Below are positions 43,638 to 51,808 of a stretch of DNA of 64,000 nt, in pieces. The stretch lies in NCBI RefSeq assembly GCF_023028345.1, contig NZ_CP095490.1, forward strand, positions 434,001 to 498,000, given 5' to 3'. Made by a program: the position numbers and the translations under genes. The notes beneath the pieces were generated by a model. It saw nothing but the letters and a program-made list of their open reading frames with translations, was not told where the DNA came from and ran no database searches. Source of the DNA: Halorientalis marina. GTDB lineage: Archaea; Halobacteriota; Halobacteria; Halobacteriales; Haloarculaceae. Numbering within the stretch: the stretch's first letter is position 1; each line of letters opens with the position of its first letter.

Positions 43638-44668
43638 TGTGCGATTGTGTCGTACGCGCTGAAATGGAACAGGCGCTCGTTTTCGACGACAGCGTCCGTG
43701 TTCCCGACGTCGGCGACGTACTGTGCCATGGTCTCGGTCTGACTGGTGATCGCGTGCGGGTCCGAGAGAAAGTTCGATGCGGTCGAATCCATCGCTCGCA
43801 CCGCGAGGTCGTCACTCACACCGGACCCGATGACTGCACTGGCGTCTCTGGCGGCCGCTTCCGGGTCGTCGCGGATGAAGTTCGTCGCGTCGACGTGTGC
43901 CGAGACGAGTGCCTCGGCCACGTCCGTATCGTCGACGACGCGCTTCTGGGCGAACAGCACAGTCACCGGGTGACCATCGAGAACCGCACCGGACCACGCG
44001 ACCTCCCGAAAGTCCGCGTCGTTGCTGATGACAGTTGCAAACGGCTCTTGAATGATCGTCGCATCGATATCGCCTGCCTGCATCGTTTGTGGCGCGTTGG
44101 CCGGTGGCACCTTCGACTTGGAGACGACTGACTCCAGTTCCCCGAGTCCGAGGTCCTGTTCGATCCAGTATCGCAGGACGACGTCCGGGACGCTCCCGTC
44201 TGGTGGGGCACCGAACCGGACCTTCCGGCCGTTCTGGGACTCGAACCGCTCGAATGCGTCTCGACCGTGCTCAGCATACAGATCGGCGAACGCGGTGGTC
44301 CCCATCATCTTGAACCCTTCACGGGAGTTCGCTGCCAGCACACTCGCGGGTTTCCCCTTATCGACCAGCACCATCGAGGGCGTGATTCCGAACAGTGCAA
44401 CGTCTATTTCGTCACTGGCGAACGCTTTCACGACGCTTGGCCCACTCGAGAAGCGCTCAGTTTCGACTGGCACCGGAATATCGTCGTAGAACCCCTCTTT
44501 GTCCATCACGTAGTGATGCATATTCGGATAGATCGGAACGTAGGCGACGGTGAGTCGGTCGAGATTACTGCTGGTCCCGCCGCCAAGACAGCCCGCCGTG
44601 GCCGTGAGTCCGGCTGTTGCGAGTACCGTTCCGCCTCGAATGACATCGCGCCGTGTCCTCTCTCCCAT
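43634..44668 (-). CDS. SsuA/NMT1-like substrate-binding lipoprotein
   Basis: 344 aa. It has a twin-arginine signal (TRRDVIRGG) and a lipobox AGC. The mature protein follows the NMT1/SsuA two-lobe fold: LTVAYVPIYPNMHHYVMDKE, FSSGPSVVKAFASDEIDVAL, FGAPPDGSVPDVVLRYW, GDIDATIIQEPFATV. The stretch NMHHYVMDKEGFYDD is rich in Met/His, which would suit a metal or metal complex. Family members bind sulfonates, nitrate, bicarbonate or thiamine precursors. The island context suggests a chelated metal, but this is inference. Confidence 0.82.
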   Translation of the reverse strand: MGERTRRDVIRGGTVLATAGLTATAGCLGGGTSSNLDRLTVAYVPIYPNMHHYVMDKEGFYDDIPVPVETERFSSGPSVVKAFASDEIDVALFGITPSMVLVDKGKPASVLAANSREGFKMMGTTAFADLYAEHGRDAFERFESQNGRKVRFGAPPDGSVPDVVLRYWIEQDLGLGELESVVSKSKVPPANAPQTMQAGDIDATIIQEPFATVISNDADFREVAWSGAVLDGHPVTVLFAQKRVVDDTDVAEALVSAHVDATNFIRDDPEAAARDASAVIGSGVSDDLAVRAMDSTASNFLSDPHAITSQTETMAQYVADVGNTDAVVENERLFHFSAYDTIAQ

Positions 44669-44884
44669 GTAGTACCAACACTCAACTCTGTTCTAATAAG
44701 AGTTGTTAATAGTAGATTTATTTTTAATATACTGGTGGCGGTAGCGGATGGCCGAACTGGAGAGGGGACAACGGTAGGTCACAGTGAGGCCGCAGAGACA
44801 GTACTGGCCCGAGGAACTGGAAGATCGCTGAGCAGTGGCTGTCGCCGCTATATCGGTGGCGAAAAGCAGCGACCTCGAACGAGA
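44669..44884. other. AT-rich promoter gap between ABC and NikR-type genes
   Basis: 216 bases. 44692-44735 is AT-rich with TAATAAG, GTTAATAG and TTTTAATATAC elements resembling half-sites of the island's operator. The remainder shows nothing recognisable. Confidence 0.4.
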
Positions 44885-45304
44885 TCAGGAGATAAGGCTG
44901 ATGTCGTCGACGGGGTGAACGGTGTAGTCGACCGAGATCGTATCCTTGGTCGCCCGGATCTTCCCCACGAAGGTCGAGATGTCTTCGAGTTGGCCTTCGA
45001 GGACGAATAACTCCATACAGTAGTGGTTTCCGACGTGGCTGTGGAAGTTCGACACGACGAGTTCCTCGTGATCGTGACGCAGATGCATCATTTTTTCCTC
45101 GACGCTCGTCGTTTCGTAGTCGAACAGGACGGTGACGATCGCCATCAGCTCCCGATCTTCGAGTCGTTTATCCTCGAACTCGCTGAGGAGGTTTCGAACG
45201 GCTTCGCGGACGATTTCACTGCGGCCGGTGTACCCGTGGTCGTCACCGAACTCGTCGATCCGTTCTTCCAGTTCGTCCGGCATCGAGATGCTTACGACTC
45301 CCAT
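44885..45304 (-). CDS. nikR: NikR-type nickel-responsive regulator 3 (canonical ligands)
   Basis: 139 aa. The ribbon-helix-helix is [17 protein letters not shown] with [17 protein letters not shown]. The metal site matches NikR closely: H77/H79 in MHLRHDHEE, then H88-x-H90-x5-C96 in [13 protein letters not shown], the square-planar Ni set. A perfect-spaced inverted repeat GTATTAAC-N13-GTTAATAT directly abuts its ATG, fitting autoregulation. Last gene before the right end of the transposon. It probably represses the Ni/Co importer and perhaps the adjacent ABC transporter when nickel is plentiful. Confidence 0.88.
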   Translation of the reverse strand: MGVVSISMPDELEERIDEFGDDHGYTGRSEIVREAVRNLLSEFEDKRLEDRELMAIVTVLFDYETTSVEEKMMHLRHDHEELVVSNFHSHVGNHYCMELFVLEGQLEDISTFVGKIRATKDTISVDYTVHPVDDISLIS

Positions 45305-45333
45305 GTATTAACACTGGAGCAGGGAGTTAATAT
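45305..45333. promoter_or_regulatory. Operator directly upstream of the canonical NikR gene
   Basis: GTATTAAC at 45305-45312 and GTTAATAT at 45326-45333 are inverted at seven of eight positions, with 21 bases centre to centre (two helical turns). This spacing suits a tetrameric NikR bound to two half-sites. Confidence 0.65.
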
Positions 45334-45435
45334 AGATTCATACTTTCGTGGCGTAACTCGTCGGCAGTTTGTTAGTGAGGCAGTTCATGGTTGATATCTG
45401 TCGTTGTCAGAAGGACAGAAGGCACACATCAAAAT

Positions 45436-45452
45436 CATCCTCCGAGGTTGTG
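45436..45452 (-). repeat. Right terminal inverted repeat of the cargo transposon
   Basis: CATCCTCCGAGGTTGTG; read inward on the minus strand it is CACAACCTCGGAGGATG, matching the left end at 14 of 17. Confidence 0.85.
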
Positions 45453-45458
45453 TGGTGT
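45453..45458. repeat. Target-site duplication, right copy (TGGTGT)
   Basis: This is the same hexamer as 11558-11563, immediately outside the right inverted repeat. Confidence 0.85.
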
Positions 45459-46355
45459 GTCAACGAAGGCTATCTCGAGGCGCACTACGCTCAACGTGCG
45501 AGTGCGATGGCCCCGCTCCCCGAGGATGACGGCCGCAAGCCCGGCGACCAGCAGGCCTGGACGTCCGAACAGCGCCACGCCCTCACCCGCTACGTCGACG
45601 AACGGGCCCGCGACGCCGTCGAGGCGTACACGACACTCCCGGAGGATACTGACCCTCTCGACAAGCAGCGAGCACGCTACGCGGCGCTGAAGGCCGCTCG
45701 TGACCGGGCTCTGGTGTTCGTCATTGCGTACACGGCCGTTCGGGTCGGGGAGCTACTACGAGATCCGAACGACCCGCGCCGGCGCGGTGTCCGCTGGGAG
45801 GACCTCTCCCTCGACGATGGGAGTATGGACGTCTACCGGAAGAAACAGCAGTGGGACGCTGCGTCCCTCCCCGATCCTGTAATCACCCCGTTGCGGGGCT
45901 ACCGGAAACTGATGGACCCACCGACGGAGCGCTGGCCAGTATTCCCGACACTCGACCAGCGGACGCTCGCAGGTCACGTTCAGGAGGGGCTAGCTGATCG
46001 GGGGGCACACCAGGAGGTGATTGAAGAGCGACGTGAAGAGTACGCTCGTGACCTCCTGCTGGCGCTGGACGAGGACATCCGCCCGCCGTCGATCACGACG
46101 GACGGCGCCCGGTCGATTCTCCAGCGACTCTCGGCGGCCGCGGAGATCGACATCGACCATCCGAAACACGACTACCTCGCACCGCACGGCGGTCGCCGGG
46201 GGATGGGTGAGGTTCTCGTCCGAGCATTCGGATACACTGTGGCTGCCCGTTACCTCGATAACTCGGAGGAGATGGTTCGGGAGCGGTACTCGCATATTGA
46301 GGCCGGAGAACTCGGAGACGTAGCTACTGAAGCCCTCGAAGAAATTGATCTGTGA
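45459..46355 (+). pseudogene. C-terminal catalytic part of the interrupted tyrosine recombinase
   Basis: 298 codons from GTC 45459 continue the fragment at 11219-11563 (junction GWC|VNEGYLEAHY). An ATG inside the transposon at 45369 keeps this part in an open frame. The catalytic residues are present: Arg in YTAVRVGELL, HGGRR (H-x-x-R) in APHGGRRGMGE, and the nucleophile Tyr in RERYSHIEAG. Without the N-terminal core-binding domain it should not bind its site properly. It is XerC/D-like and would resolve or integrate the conjugative replicon. Confidence 0.9.
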
Positions 46356-46498
46356 GCGAATTGTCCGTTGTCCCGTACAGTGTCTGTTCTTAACCGCCTA
46401 CGAAGCTTTTTCAGCCAGCCATTGCACAGCGCCATGTCTTTCGTAGTAGAGTCGATGCACCAGACGGTGATTCTAAACGCCGCTCCATACAAACAAAA

Positions 46499-46610
46499 TT
46501 AACCAACATCTCCGACGAATCATCTGTAAGACGTTGGTTAAAAGGATTGCATCGGTGTGTATCGAAATCTAACCAACAGCGTTAGATATAATTCCAATAA
46601 GTTGGTTAAC
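46499..46610. repeat. Two inverted pairs of TTAACCAAC/GTTGGTTAA
   Basis: TTAACCAAC at 46499-46507 faces GTTGGTTAA at 46533-46541. TAACCAAC at 46570-46577 faces GTTGGTTAAC at 46601-46610. The two pairs are about 70 bases apart and end 17 bases before the ATG at 46627. They look like operators of the transfer operon or iteron-like protein-binding sites. The remaining bases after the recombinase (46356-46498) show nothing clear. Confidence 0.65.
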
Positions 46611-46626
46611 TCACGAGTAAGGATAC

Positions 46627-47031
46627 ATGGCACCTGAAGAATCCGATTCGATGTCTGAAATGGAGAGTCCGCCGGCACCGCCAGAGGAACTCCCAGCATA
46701 TCTTGTCGACGCGCTCGAAAACCAAAATCCTGAGCGACTCCGCCTCGCATCCAACTATGCACTCACCCTCGCAGGGTGGAAAGAGCGTCAAGCCGAGGAG
46801 GAGCTGACAGCACAGGCTGATCACGACCCCAAGGATATCCCCGACGAATGGGACGAGGAGGAATGGGAAAACGCCCTCAAGGAAGCTCAGGACAAAGCCG
46901 GGACCTCCTCGAAGAAAGGGACGGTCACAATCAAGACCATCAACGACAACGACTACTATTACCTCCAGTGGCGAGAGGGGGACAAAATCAAATCACAGTA
47001 TATCGCTCCAGTGCATCCGTCTGATGGCTGA
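46627..47031 (+). CDS. Small acidic protein with DUF6788-like C-terminus
   Basis: 134 aa. Acidic N-terminal two thirds with helices (LVDALENQNPERLRLASNYA; ALTLAGWKERQAEEEL). The C-terminal 45 residues read GTVTIKTINDNDYYYLQWRE followed by GDKIKSQYIAP, the pattern of small plasmid and virus proteins (DUF6788-like) that may bind nucleic acid. It is the first gene after the TTAACCAAC repeats and probably heads the transfer region or its regulation. No firm function. Confidence 0.55.
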   Translation: MAPEESDSMSEMESPPAPPEELPAYLVDALENQNPERLRLASNYALTLAGWKERQAEEELTAQADHDPKDIPDEWDEEEWENALKEAQDKAGTSSKKGTVTIKTINDNDYYYLQWREGDKIKSQYIAPVHPSDG

Positions 47032-47212
47032 TCTTGATCTAACTAGGGTCCGAAAGATTGCGACCGGGAATGAATTCACGCCATTGGGAAAATCACAGCT
47101 TGGTATTTGATTCAGAAGGTGAATAAAATTAGCTACCTGATTTTATAACCACTTAATTATCTGCTATGCCGAGGTAGAAAAAATTGTGACCCCTCCCTCC
47201 AATTTGCTCACG

Positions 47213-47749
47213 ATGGCCGGCAGTACATTGGTTGAGGCAGCAAGCAGGTTTGGGTCTCTGGTCCTCGCATCCAGTCGCTATCTCGCATTCATCACGCTCG
47301 CCGTCGGCGCGATCTACTGGGGCACCGGATCGAGTACTCGCCGCCGAGAGATCGGCATCGGGATGCTCTGTGGAGGTTCCGGGGCGCTCCTCGTCTACTT
47401 CGCACTCAAAACCCTCTACTCGCTTATCGCGTTTCTGGTCGCCGGCCCCGGACCGGTTCCGCCCACCTCACAAGCCATGTTCGTCCCCGGCATCCGGGGC
47501 CAGCAGATCGCGATGAAAGGTGGAACCAACTCGCTCTACCAGGCCGCCAATGTATTCTCGAAAATCGCTGCAATCGCTGGCCAGGCACTCATCGCCTGGG
47601 GAGCTGCCCTCTACGGCATCTCTCCGTCGAGGGGACGGGTCCACAAGAGTTCGGTGACCAGTTTCAAAATGGGAGTCGGTCTTATTATCGGATCCATGAG
47701 CGGGATCCTTCTCTCGTTCGTCGCCACTGTCTTTCCGTCGCTTCCATAA
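47213..47749 (+). CDS. Four-helix membrane protein, pilin-like duplicated layout
   Basis: 178 aa from ATG 47213; a GTG at 47186 is possible. It has four membrane segments in two pairs separated by a loop (GPVPPTSQAMFVPGIRG). The first pair (YLAFITLAVGAIYWGTG, Arg-rich turn, GSGALLVYFALKTLYSLIAF) resembles the two-helix VirB2/TrbC-type proteins encoded at 59788 and 60191, with a short basic loop between helices. It precedes the VirB4-type genes. It may be a membrane component or pilin of the conjugation channel. Confidence 0.55.
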   Translation: MAGSTLVEAASRFGSLVLASSRYLAFITLAVGAIYWGTGSSTRRREIGIGMLCGGSGALLVYFALKTLYSLIAFLVAGPGPVPPTSQAMFVPGIRGQQIAMKGGTNSLYQAANVFSKIAAIAGQALIAWGAALYGISPSRGRVHKSSVTSFKMGVGLIIGSMSGILLSFVATVFPSLP

Positions 47750-47953
47750 TTATTTCTATCACTATTACCAAAAAATAAAAGTGGGGTGTGGGGGAAACTT
47801 GTTATAGATCTTCCAAGATCGGGCAGCTATGTCCACAGTGCGCCGTCTCAATGAGCGTGAGCGACAGTAGTCCTCAATTCAGAGATCGTAATCGCTCGCC
47901 GAGTCAGTCGAATCGCGTGCCGACAACCCACTTCAACTGATTCACGAAACACA

Positions 47954-49075
47954 ATGCCTGAACGCGTTCCGGTTGCGGACAGTCTGCTAACGACCAAATT
48001 CAAGGGGTTTAGCGTCAAGCGTCTCCTCCAATCATTTGCTATTCCGCTGGGTCCTGCAGTCATTGCTTTGCTTCTCAATCTCCCACTCCGAATCTACGGT
48101 CCACTCGGAATCGCCGGTGCCATCATCGGTGTTACGGTGTTCGCGAAAACACCGGCTTGTCAGCGACCACACCACTGGTTACTCGGGATGCTCACAATCC
48201 GATTCACAGACGCCACATATCACTGGCACCCAAGTCGCTCAGAGGAGGAGTCTGCGACCTACGAGAGCTATTGGCACTCGACAGACGAAATGAAAACCCG
48301 CACTGATGGAGGCGAACACGTCCCCGAAGACGAACAGACACAGATCGAGCGTCTACTCGCTAGCGACGAGACGACTGACCATCTCGACTTCGAACATATC
48401 CGTAGCGATGGTGTGGTCGTCACTGACGAGGGCGTCTCGATGCTCATCGAGATCGGCCCGCGCCCGTGGCTGATCCTCGACGACGACCAGAAAGAGGCAG
48501 TGCTCGAAGCCTGGCGAGACATCCTCATGGGCACGCAGTCGACCTTCCAGATCTTGACGCTGCCAACGCCCTACGACGCTTCGGAGTACACCCGGCGGCT
48601 CGAAGACGCCAATCGGACGCGCGACCACGATGAACATCCGCTATTCAGTCACGGCCGGGCCCAGCACCGTAACTGGGTCGACAACATCGTGAACATGGCC
48701 GACATCCGCGACCGCCAGCACTTCATCGTCGTCACTGTGAAGAAGTCCGTGGCTGATGACAGCGACGACGACGATGGACCCCTGAGTCAGTTCCGCAGAT
48801 CCGACGACGAGGATGTCGACATCGATCTGCTCGCCCGGGAAGTCCGCTCACGGGCGGAGAACATGGCTTCGTCACTGCCGCCGACAGGAGTGGATCCGGA
48901 GATTCTCGACGACCCGGACGAGATCAAGAAGGTGCTATACTACGACTACAAGGGCACGGAGCCGCCCGACACACTCAACCACGGCTGGTTGACCAAACAC
49001 GCTCGGCCAGAGGATGTTCAGAAAGGGGCGGCACAGCGCCCGACGCAGACCAACACGCATCAACCAAACGAGTGA
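47954..49075 (+). CDS. PrgI-like membrane protein fused to a VirB4/TraC N-terminal-like domain
   Basis: 373 aa. Residues about 20-65 hold two membrane segments with the PrgI-type pattern (LLQSFAIPLGPAVIALLLNL; GPLGIAGAIIGVTVFAKTP). The rest (DHLDFEHIRSDGVVVTDEGV, SMLIEIGPRPWLILDDDQKE, FQILTLPTPYDASEYTRRLE) is like the region that precedes the ATPase in TraC/VirB4. The next gene begins seven bases later and encodes the ATPase, so these two act together. It is a core component of an archaeal conjugation system. Confidence 0.7.
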   Translation: MPERVPVADSLLTTKFKGFSVKRLLQSFAIPLGPAVIALLLNLPLRIYGPLGIAGAIIGVTVFAKTPACQRPHHWLLGMLTIRFTDATYHWHPSRSEEESATYESYWHSTDEMKTRTDGGEHVPEDEQTQIERLLASDETTDHLDFEHIRSDGVVVTDEGVSMLIEIGPRPWLILDDDQKEAVLEAWRDILMGTQSTFQILTLPTPYDASEYTRRLEDANRTRDHDEHPLFSHGRAQHRNWVDNIVNMADIRDRQHFIVVTVKKSVADDSDDDDGPLSQFRRSDDEDVDIDLLAREVRSRAENMASSLPPTGVDPEILDDPDEIKKVLYYDYKGTEPPDTLNHGWLTKHARPEDVQKGAAQRPTQTNTHQPNE

Positions 49076-49081
49076 CCACAG

Positions 49082-51787
49082 ATGGTTGGACCATACGCAC
49101 TCTCACGACCTGAGATGATCGCGGTGGGGTTCGTCGCGAACGCCCTGCTCGCAGCACTGATGGTCATCGCGACCAGTTGGCAGTATCGCCATTCCGAACT
49201 CCGGGCAGGGATTTCGGGAGTCGCCATCGGCGTCGGGGGAATAATCGTCGAACGATTTGCCGGCAGTGCGCTGCTCACCGCTTCGTGGCCGGCCTATCGC
49301 GCCGGGTTGCTCGCCGGGGCGATCGGGGCCGTCGTCGCGGCGTCGATCACTGCCGCACTCGTCTGGCGGACACCACTCTTCGTCGAGGTCGTCTTCCCGG
49401 GGCCGAGCCCGTCCGCCACGAGAGACGACTCGGAAGCAGATACCGACTCCGCGGAGTCTCCGTCGCTGATGGAACGTCTCCCGATTCCCGGAAATGACGA
49501 CGAGGAAGCGGGCAACGAGGAGGAACGGATCCCGATCGACGAACTGTCCGGCGATGAGATGCAGGAGGCCATCGACTATCTCGAAGCCGTCGGTCAGGAA
49601 CCCGACAAAGCGGCCATCGAGAAAGCCGCCTACCAGCTCACGTCGACGACAGAGACCACCATTGCCTCTCCGTTCGTCACTGAGGAGGAACAGGGACGGA
49701 TCGATCGGTCGGTCCTCGCTCCCGAAGTCATCAACGAAGAGTCCGACTGGCACACACGCGATGGGGATTTCTACCAAGTCCTCACCGCGTCATCACTGCC
49801 GCGATTCCTCTCCTCGGGGTGGTTGCTCCCGCTGACGCTTGCGTCAGAGGATGTCCGCCTCTCGATGCAAATCAACCCCCGGGAGACGGAGGACGTGAAA
49901 TCCCGTCTCCAGAAGCGCCTCACCCAGATGAAGTCCGCCATCCAACGGAAAAAGCGCCGCAACCGAACGGATACCCACGAACAGGAACACGAGGCTCAAG
50001 AGCTCGACCGGCTGCTTGGCGAACTCGTCAAGGGGACCACCAAACTGTTCGATGTCTCTCTGTTCGTGGAAGTTCGAGGCCAGACGCTCGACGAGATGCA
50101 GGAGGCGAGCAAGCAGATCCAGCGACGGGCGCGCCAGCAGGGCCTTGACCTCGTGCCGATTCAGGGCGAACAAGTCAAAGCCCACTCGTCGGTCGCACCC
50201 ATCGCGAACCCGAAAATCCAGAATCACAATGCCGTCCAGCTGGAAGCGCTCACCCAGTGTTTCAATTTCGTTGAACCGCCTGTCGCTGACGAGAATGGTA
50301 TCCACCTCGGGTTCGACAACACGAACCGCCCTGTGATCATCGACCGCTACGGGCTGTCGGGCCACTCGAAAGCAGTCAGCGGGAAGGTCGGGTCCGGGAA
50401 GACCTACGCTGTCAAGATGGCGCTGTGGCGGCGAATCCTCGTCGACGACGACCTCAAGACGATCATTTTCGACCCGCTGGGCGACGACTTCGTCGACTTC
50501 GTGGAGCAGCTCGGCGGGACGGTCATCAAGTTCGGCGGCGATTACCGGATCAATCCGCTGGAGATCAGCCCCGACGCCCACGATTCGTCGACTCAGGAGA
50601 GTACGTTCAAACTCAAACTCCGGAACACCCTGCGGTTGCTCGGGACGTACCTCGGAGAAAAGGATCCGGAGGGGATGGCCTCCGGCGAGGAAGGGGTGCT
50701 CTCGATTGCGATCTACTACGCATATCTGCACAAGGGAATCACGCCCGATCCAGCGACCTTCGATCGGGAGGATCCAATCCTAAGCGACGTAATCGACGGT
50801 GTCGGGATCATCGCGAATGGCGGCATGTCGAGCGACGAGATCGACGCCATGCTTCCGAACGATTTGGGCATCGACTACACTGAGGATGGACCAGTGGCCA
50901 ATGGGGAGGGCGGCGATCTCGAGAAGGAAGTGCTGGACGCAATTACGAACCTGCACTCCCCCCCGGAACGATACCAGACCATCGCCAGACAACTCGAACC
51001 CAAACTGGAATCACTCAAACAGTGGAACGTCAACAGCAATCTCAACGGGCAGAGCAACCTCGATCTCGACGACGACCTCGTCGTCTTCGACATGAGTTCG
51101 TTCGCCGACACCGGCGAGATGCCGATCATCATGCATGCGATGCTGAATTGGGCCTACGACGAGGCCCGGCGGTCGGAGAAGAAGACCGACGTGACCTTCG
51201 AGGAGGCACATTACCTCCTGCGGCGGGAGGGTGCCCGCGACCTGATTAACCTCTTCATCCGGCATAGTCGTCACTTCAGTTCCGGCCTGACACTCATCAG
51301 CCAAACCGCCGAGGAGTTCCTGAAGAACGAACCGACACGGGAGATTTACGACAACTGCGACGTGAAGCAGCTGTTCTATCAGGAGAATGTCGGCCAGGAG
51401 GTCGTCGACTACTTCGAACTCTCCGAGGACGAACGGCGAGACATCCAGCGGGCGACCCGTGGGGAAGACGCGGATTACTCGGAATGTCTGCTCAGTACCT
51501 CACAGCATGGTCGTCGGTGGATCGAGATCTACTCCGGCGAGTTCGAACATCACGTTCTCGATGATGATTGTGATCCCTGGACGTACCTGCAGGAAGAAGG
51601 TATGCTCAGCCAGCGTGACTACCAGTGGTTGGAAGAGAACGAACACACCAGCGCCATCCAGCCGGTTGGGACGACCGGCGGCGATCTGTTCGACGAGGAA
51701 TCGGAGGCGCAGTCGCCGGAATCGGTTGTGGACTTAGGCGCAGGGTTCGAGACGGAAGCAGGACAGACGGGTGAGAGCGATGACTGA
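49082..51787 (+). CDS. VirB4/TraC-like conjugation ATPase
   Basis: 901 aa. N-terminal membrane segments (FVANALLAALMVIATSW; LLAGAIGAVVAASITAALVW) are followed by an acidic linker, a VirB4-like N-terminal domain (residues about 210-420) and a RecA-like ATPase: Walker A GKVGSGKTY near 434, Walker B VTFEEAHYLL near 703, and LTLISQTAEEF. VirB4-type ATPases power assembly of the type IV secretion channel. Fused membrane helices at the N-terminus resemble VirB3-VirB4 fusions. It overlaps neither neighbour but is tightly spaced in an operon. Confidence 0.88.
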   Translation: MVGPYALSRPEMIAVGFVANALLAALMVIATSWQYRHSELRAGISGVAIGVGGIIVERFAGSALLTASWPAYRAGLLAGAIGAVVAASITAALVWRTPLFVEVVFPGPSPSATRDDSEADTDSAESPSLMERLPIPGNDDEEAGNEEERIPIDELSGDEMQEAIDYLEAVGQEPDKAAIEKAAYQLTSTTETTIASPFVTEEEQGRIDRSVLAPEVINEESDWHTRDGDFYQVLTASSLPRFLSSGWLLPLTLASEDVRLSMQINPRETEDVKSRLQKRLTQMKSAIQRKKRRNRTDTHEQEHEAQELDRLLGELVKGTTKLFDVSLFVEVRGQTLDEMQEASKQIQRRARQQGLDLVPIQGEQVKAHSSVAPIANPKIQNHNAVQLEALTQCFNFVEPPVADENGIHLGFDNTNRPVIIDRYGLSGHSKAVSGKVGSGKTYAVKMALWRRILVDDDLKTIIFDPLGDDFVDFVEQLGGTVIKFGGDYRINPLEISPDAHDSSTQESTFKLKLRNTLRLLGTYLGEKDPEGMASGEEGVLSIAIYYAYLHKGITPDPATFDREDPILSDVIDGVGIIANGGMSSDEIDAMLPNDLGIDYTEDGPVANGEGGDLEKEVLDAITNLHSPPERYQTIARQLEPKLESLKQWNVNSNLNGQSNLDLDDDLVVFDMSSFADTGEMPIIMHAMLNWAYDEARRSEKKTDVTFEEAHYLLRREGARDLINLFIRHSRHFSSGLTLISQTAEEFLKNEPTREIYDNCDVKQLFYQENVGQEVVDYFELSEDERRDIQRATRGEDADYSECLLSTSQHGRRWIEIYSGEFEHHVLDDDCDPWTYLQEEGMLSQRDYQWLEENEHTSAIQPVGTTGGDLFDEESEAQSPESVVDLGAGFETEAGQTGESDD

Positions 51788-51808
51788 ACCGAATAGGGGG
51801 GATACCTG

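Larger units (their letters stand above)
11564..45452. mobile_element. 33.9-kb cargo transposon carrying a metal-homeostasis island
   Basis: The block begins CACAGTTTCGGAGGATG and ends with the inverted match CATCCTCCGAGGTTGTG. It is flanked by TGGTGT on both sides and splits a recombinase gene that becomes whole when the block is removed. These three facts are seen directly. A 533-aa DDE transposase gene sits 189 bp inside the left end and no second full transposase of its kind lies at the right end, so the unit looks like one long transposon rather than two copies of one insertion sequence around cargo. Cargo genes are mainly for Ni/Co, Zn and probably Fe/Cu handling. It is more GC-rich than the conjugative region to its right. 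Confidence 0.85.

Noticed and set aside
11564..45452. Composite transposon bounded by two copies of one insertion sequence
   Set aside because: No transposase related to the left-end one lies near the right end; only the inverted repeat is present there. An eroded second copy cannot be fully excluded.
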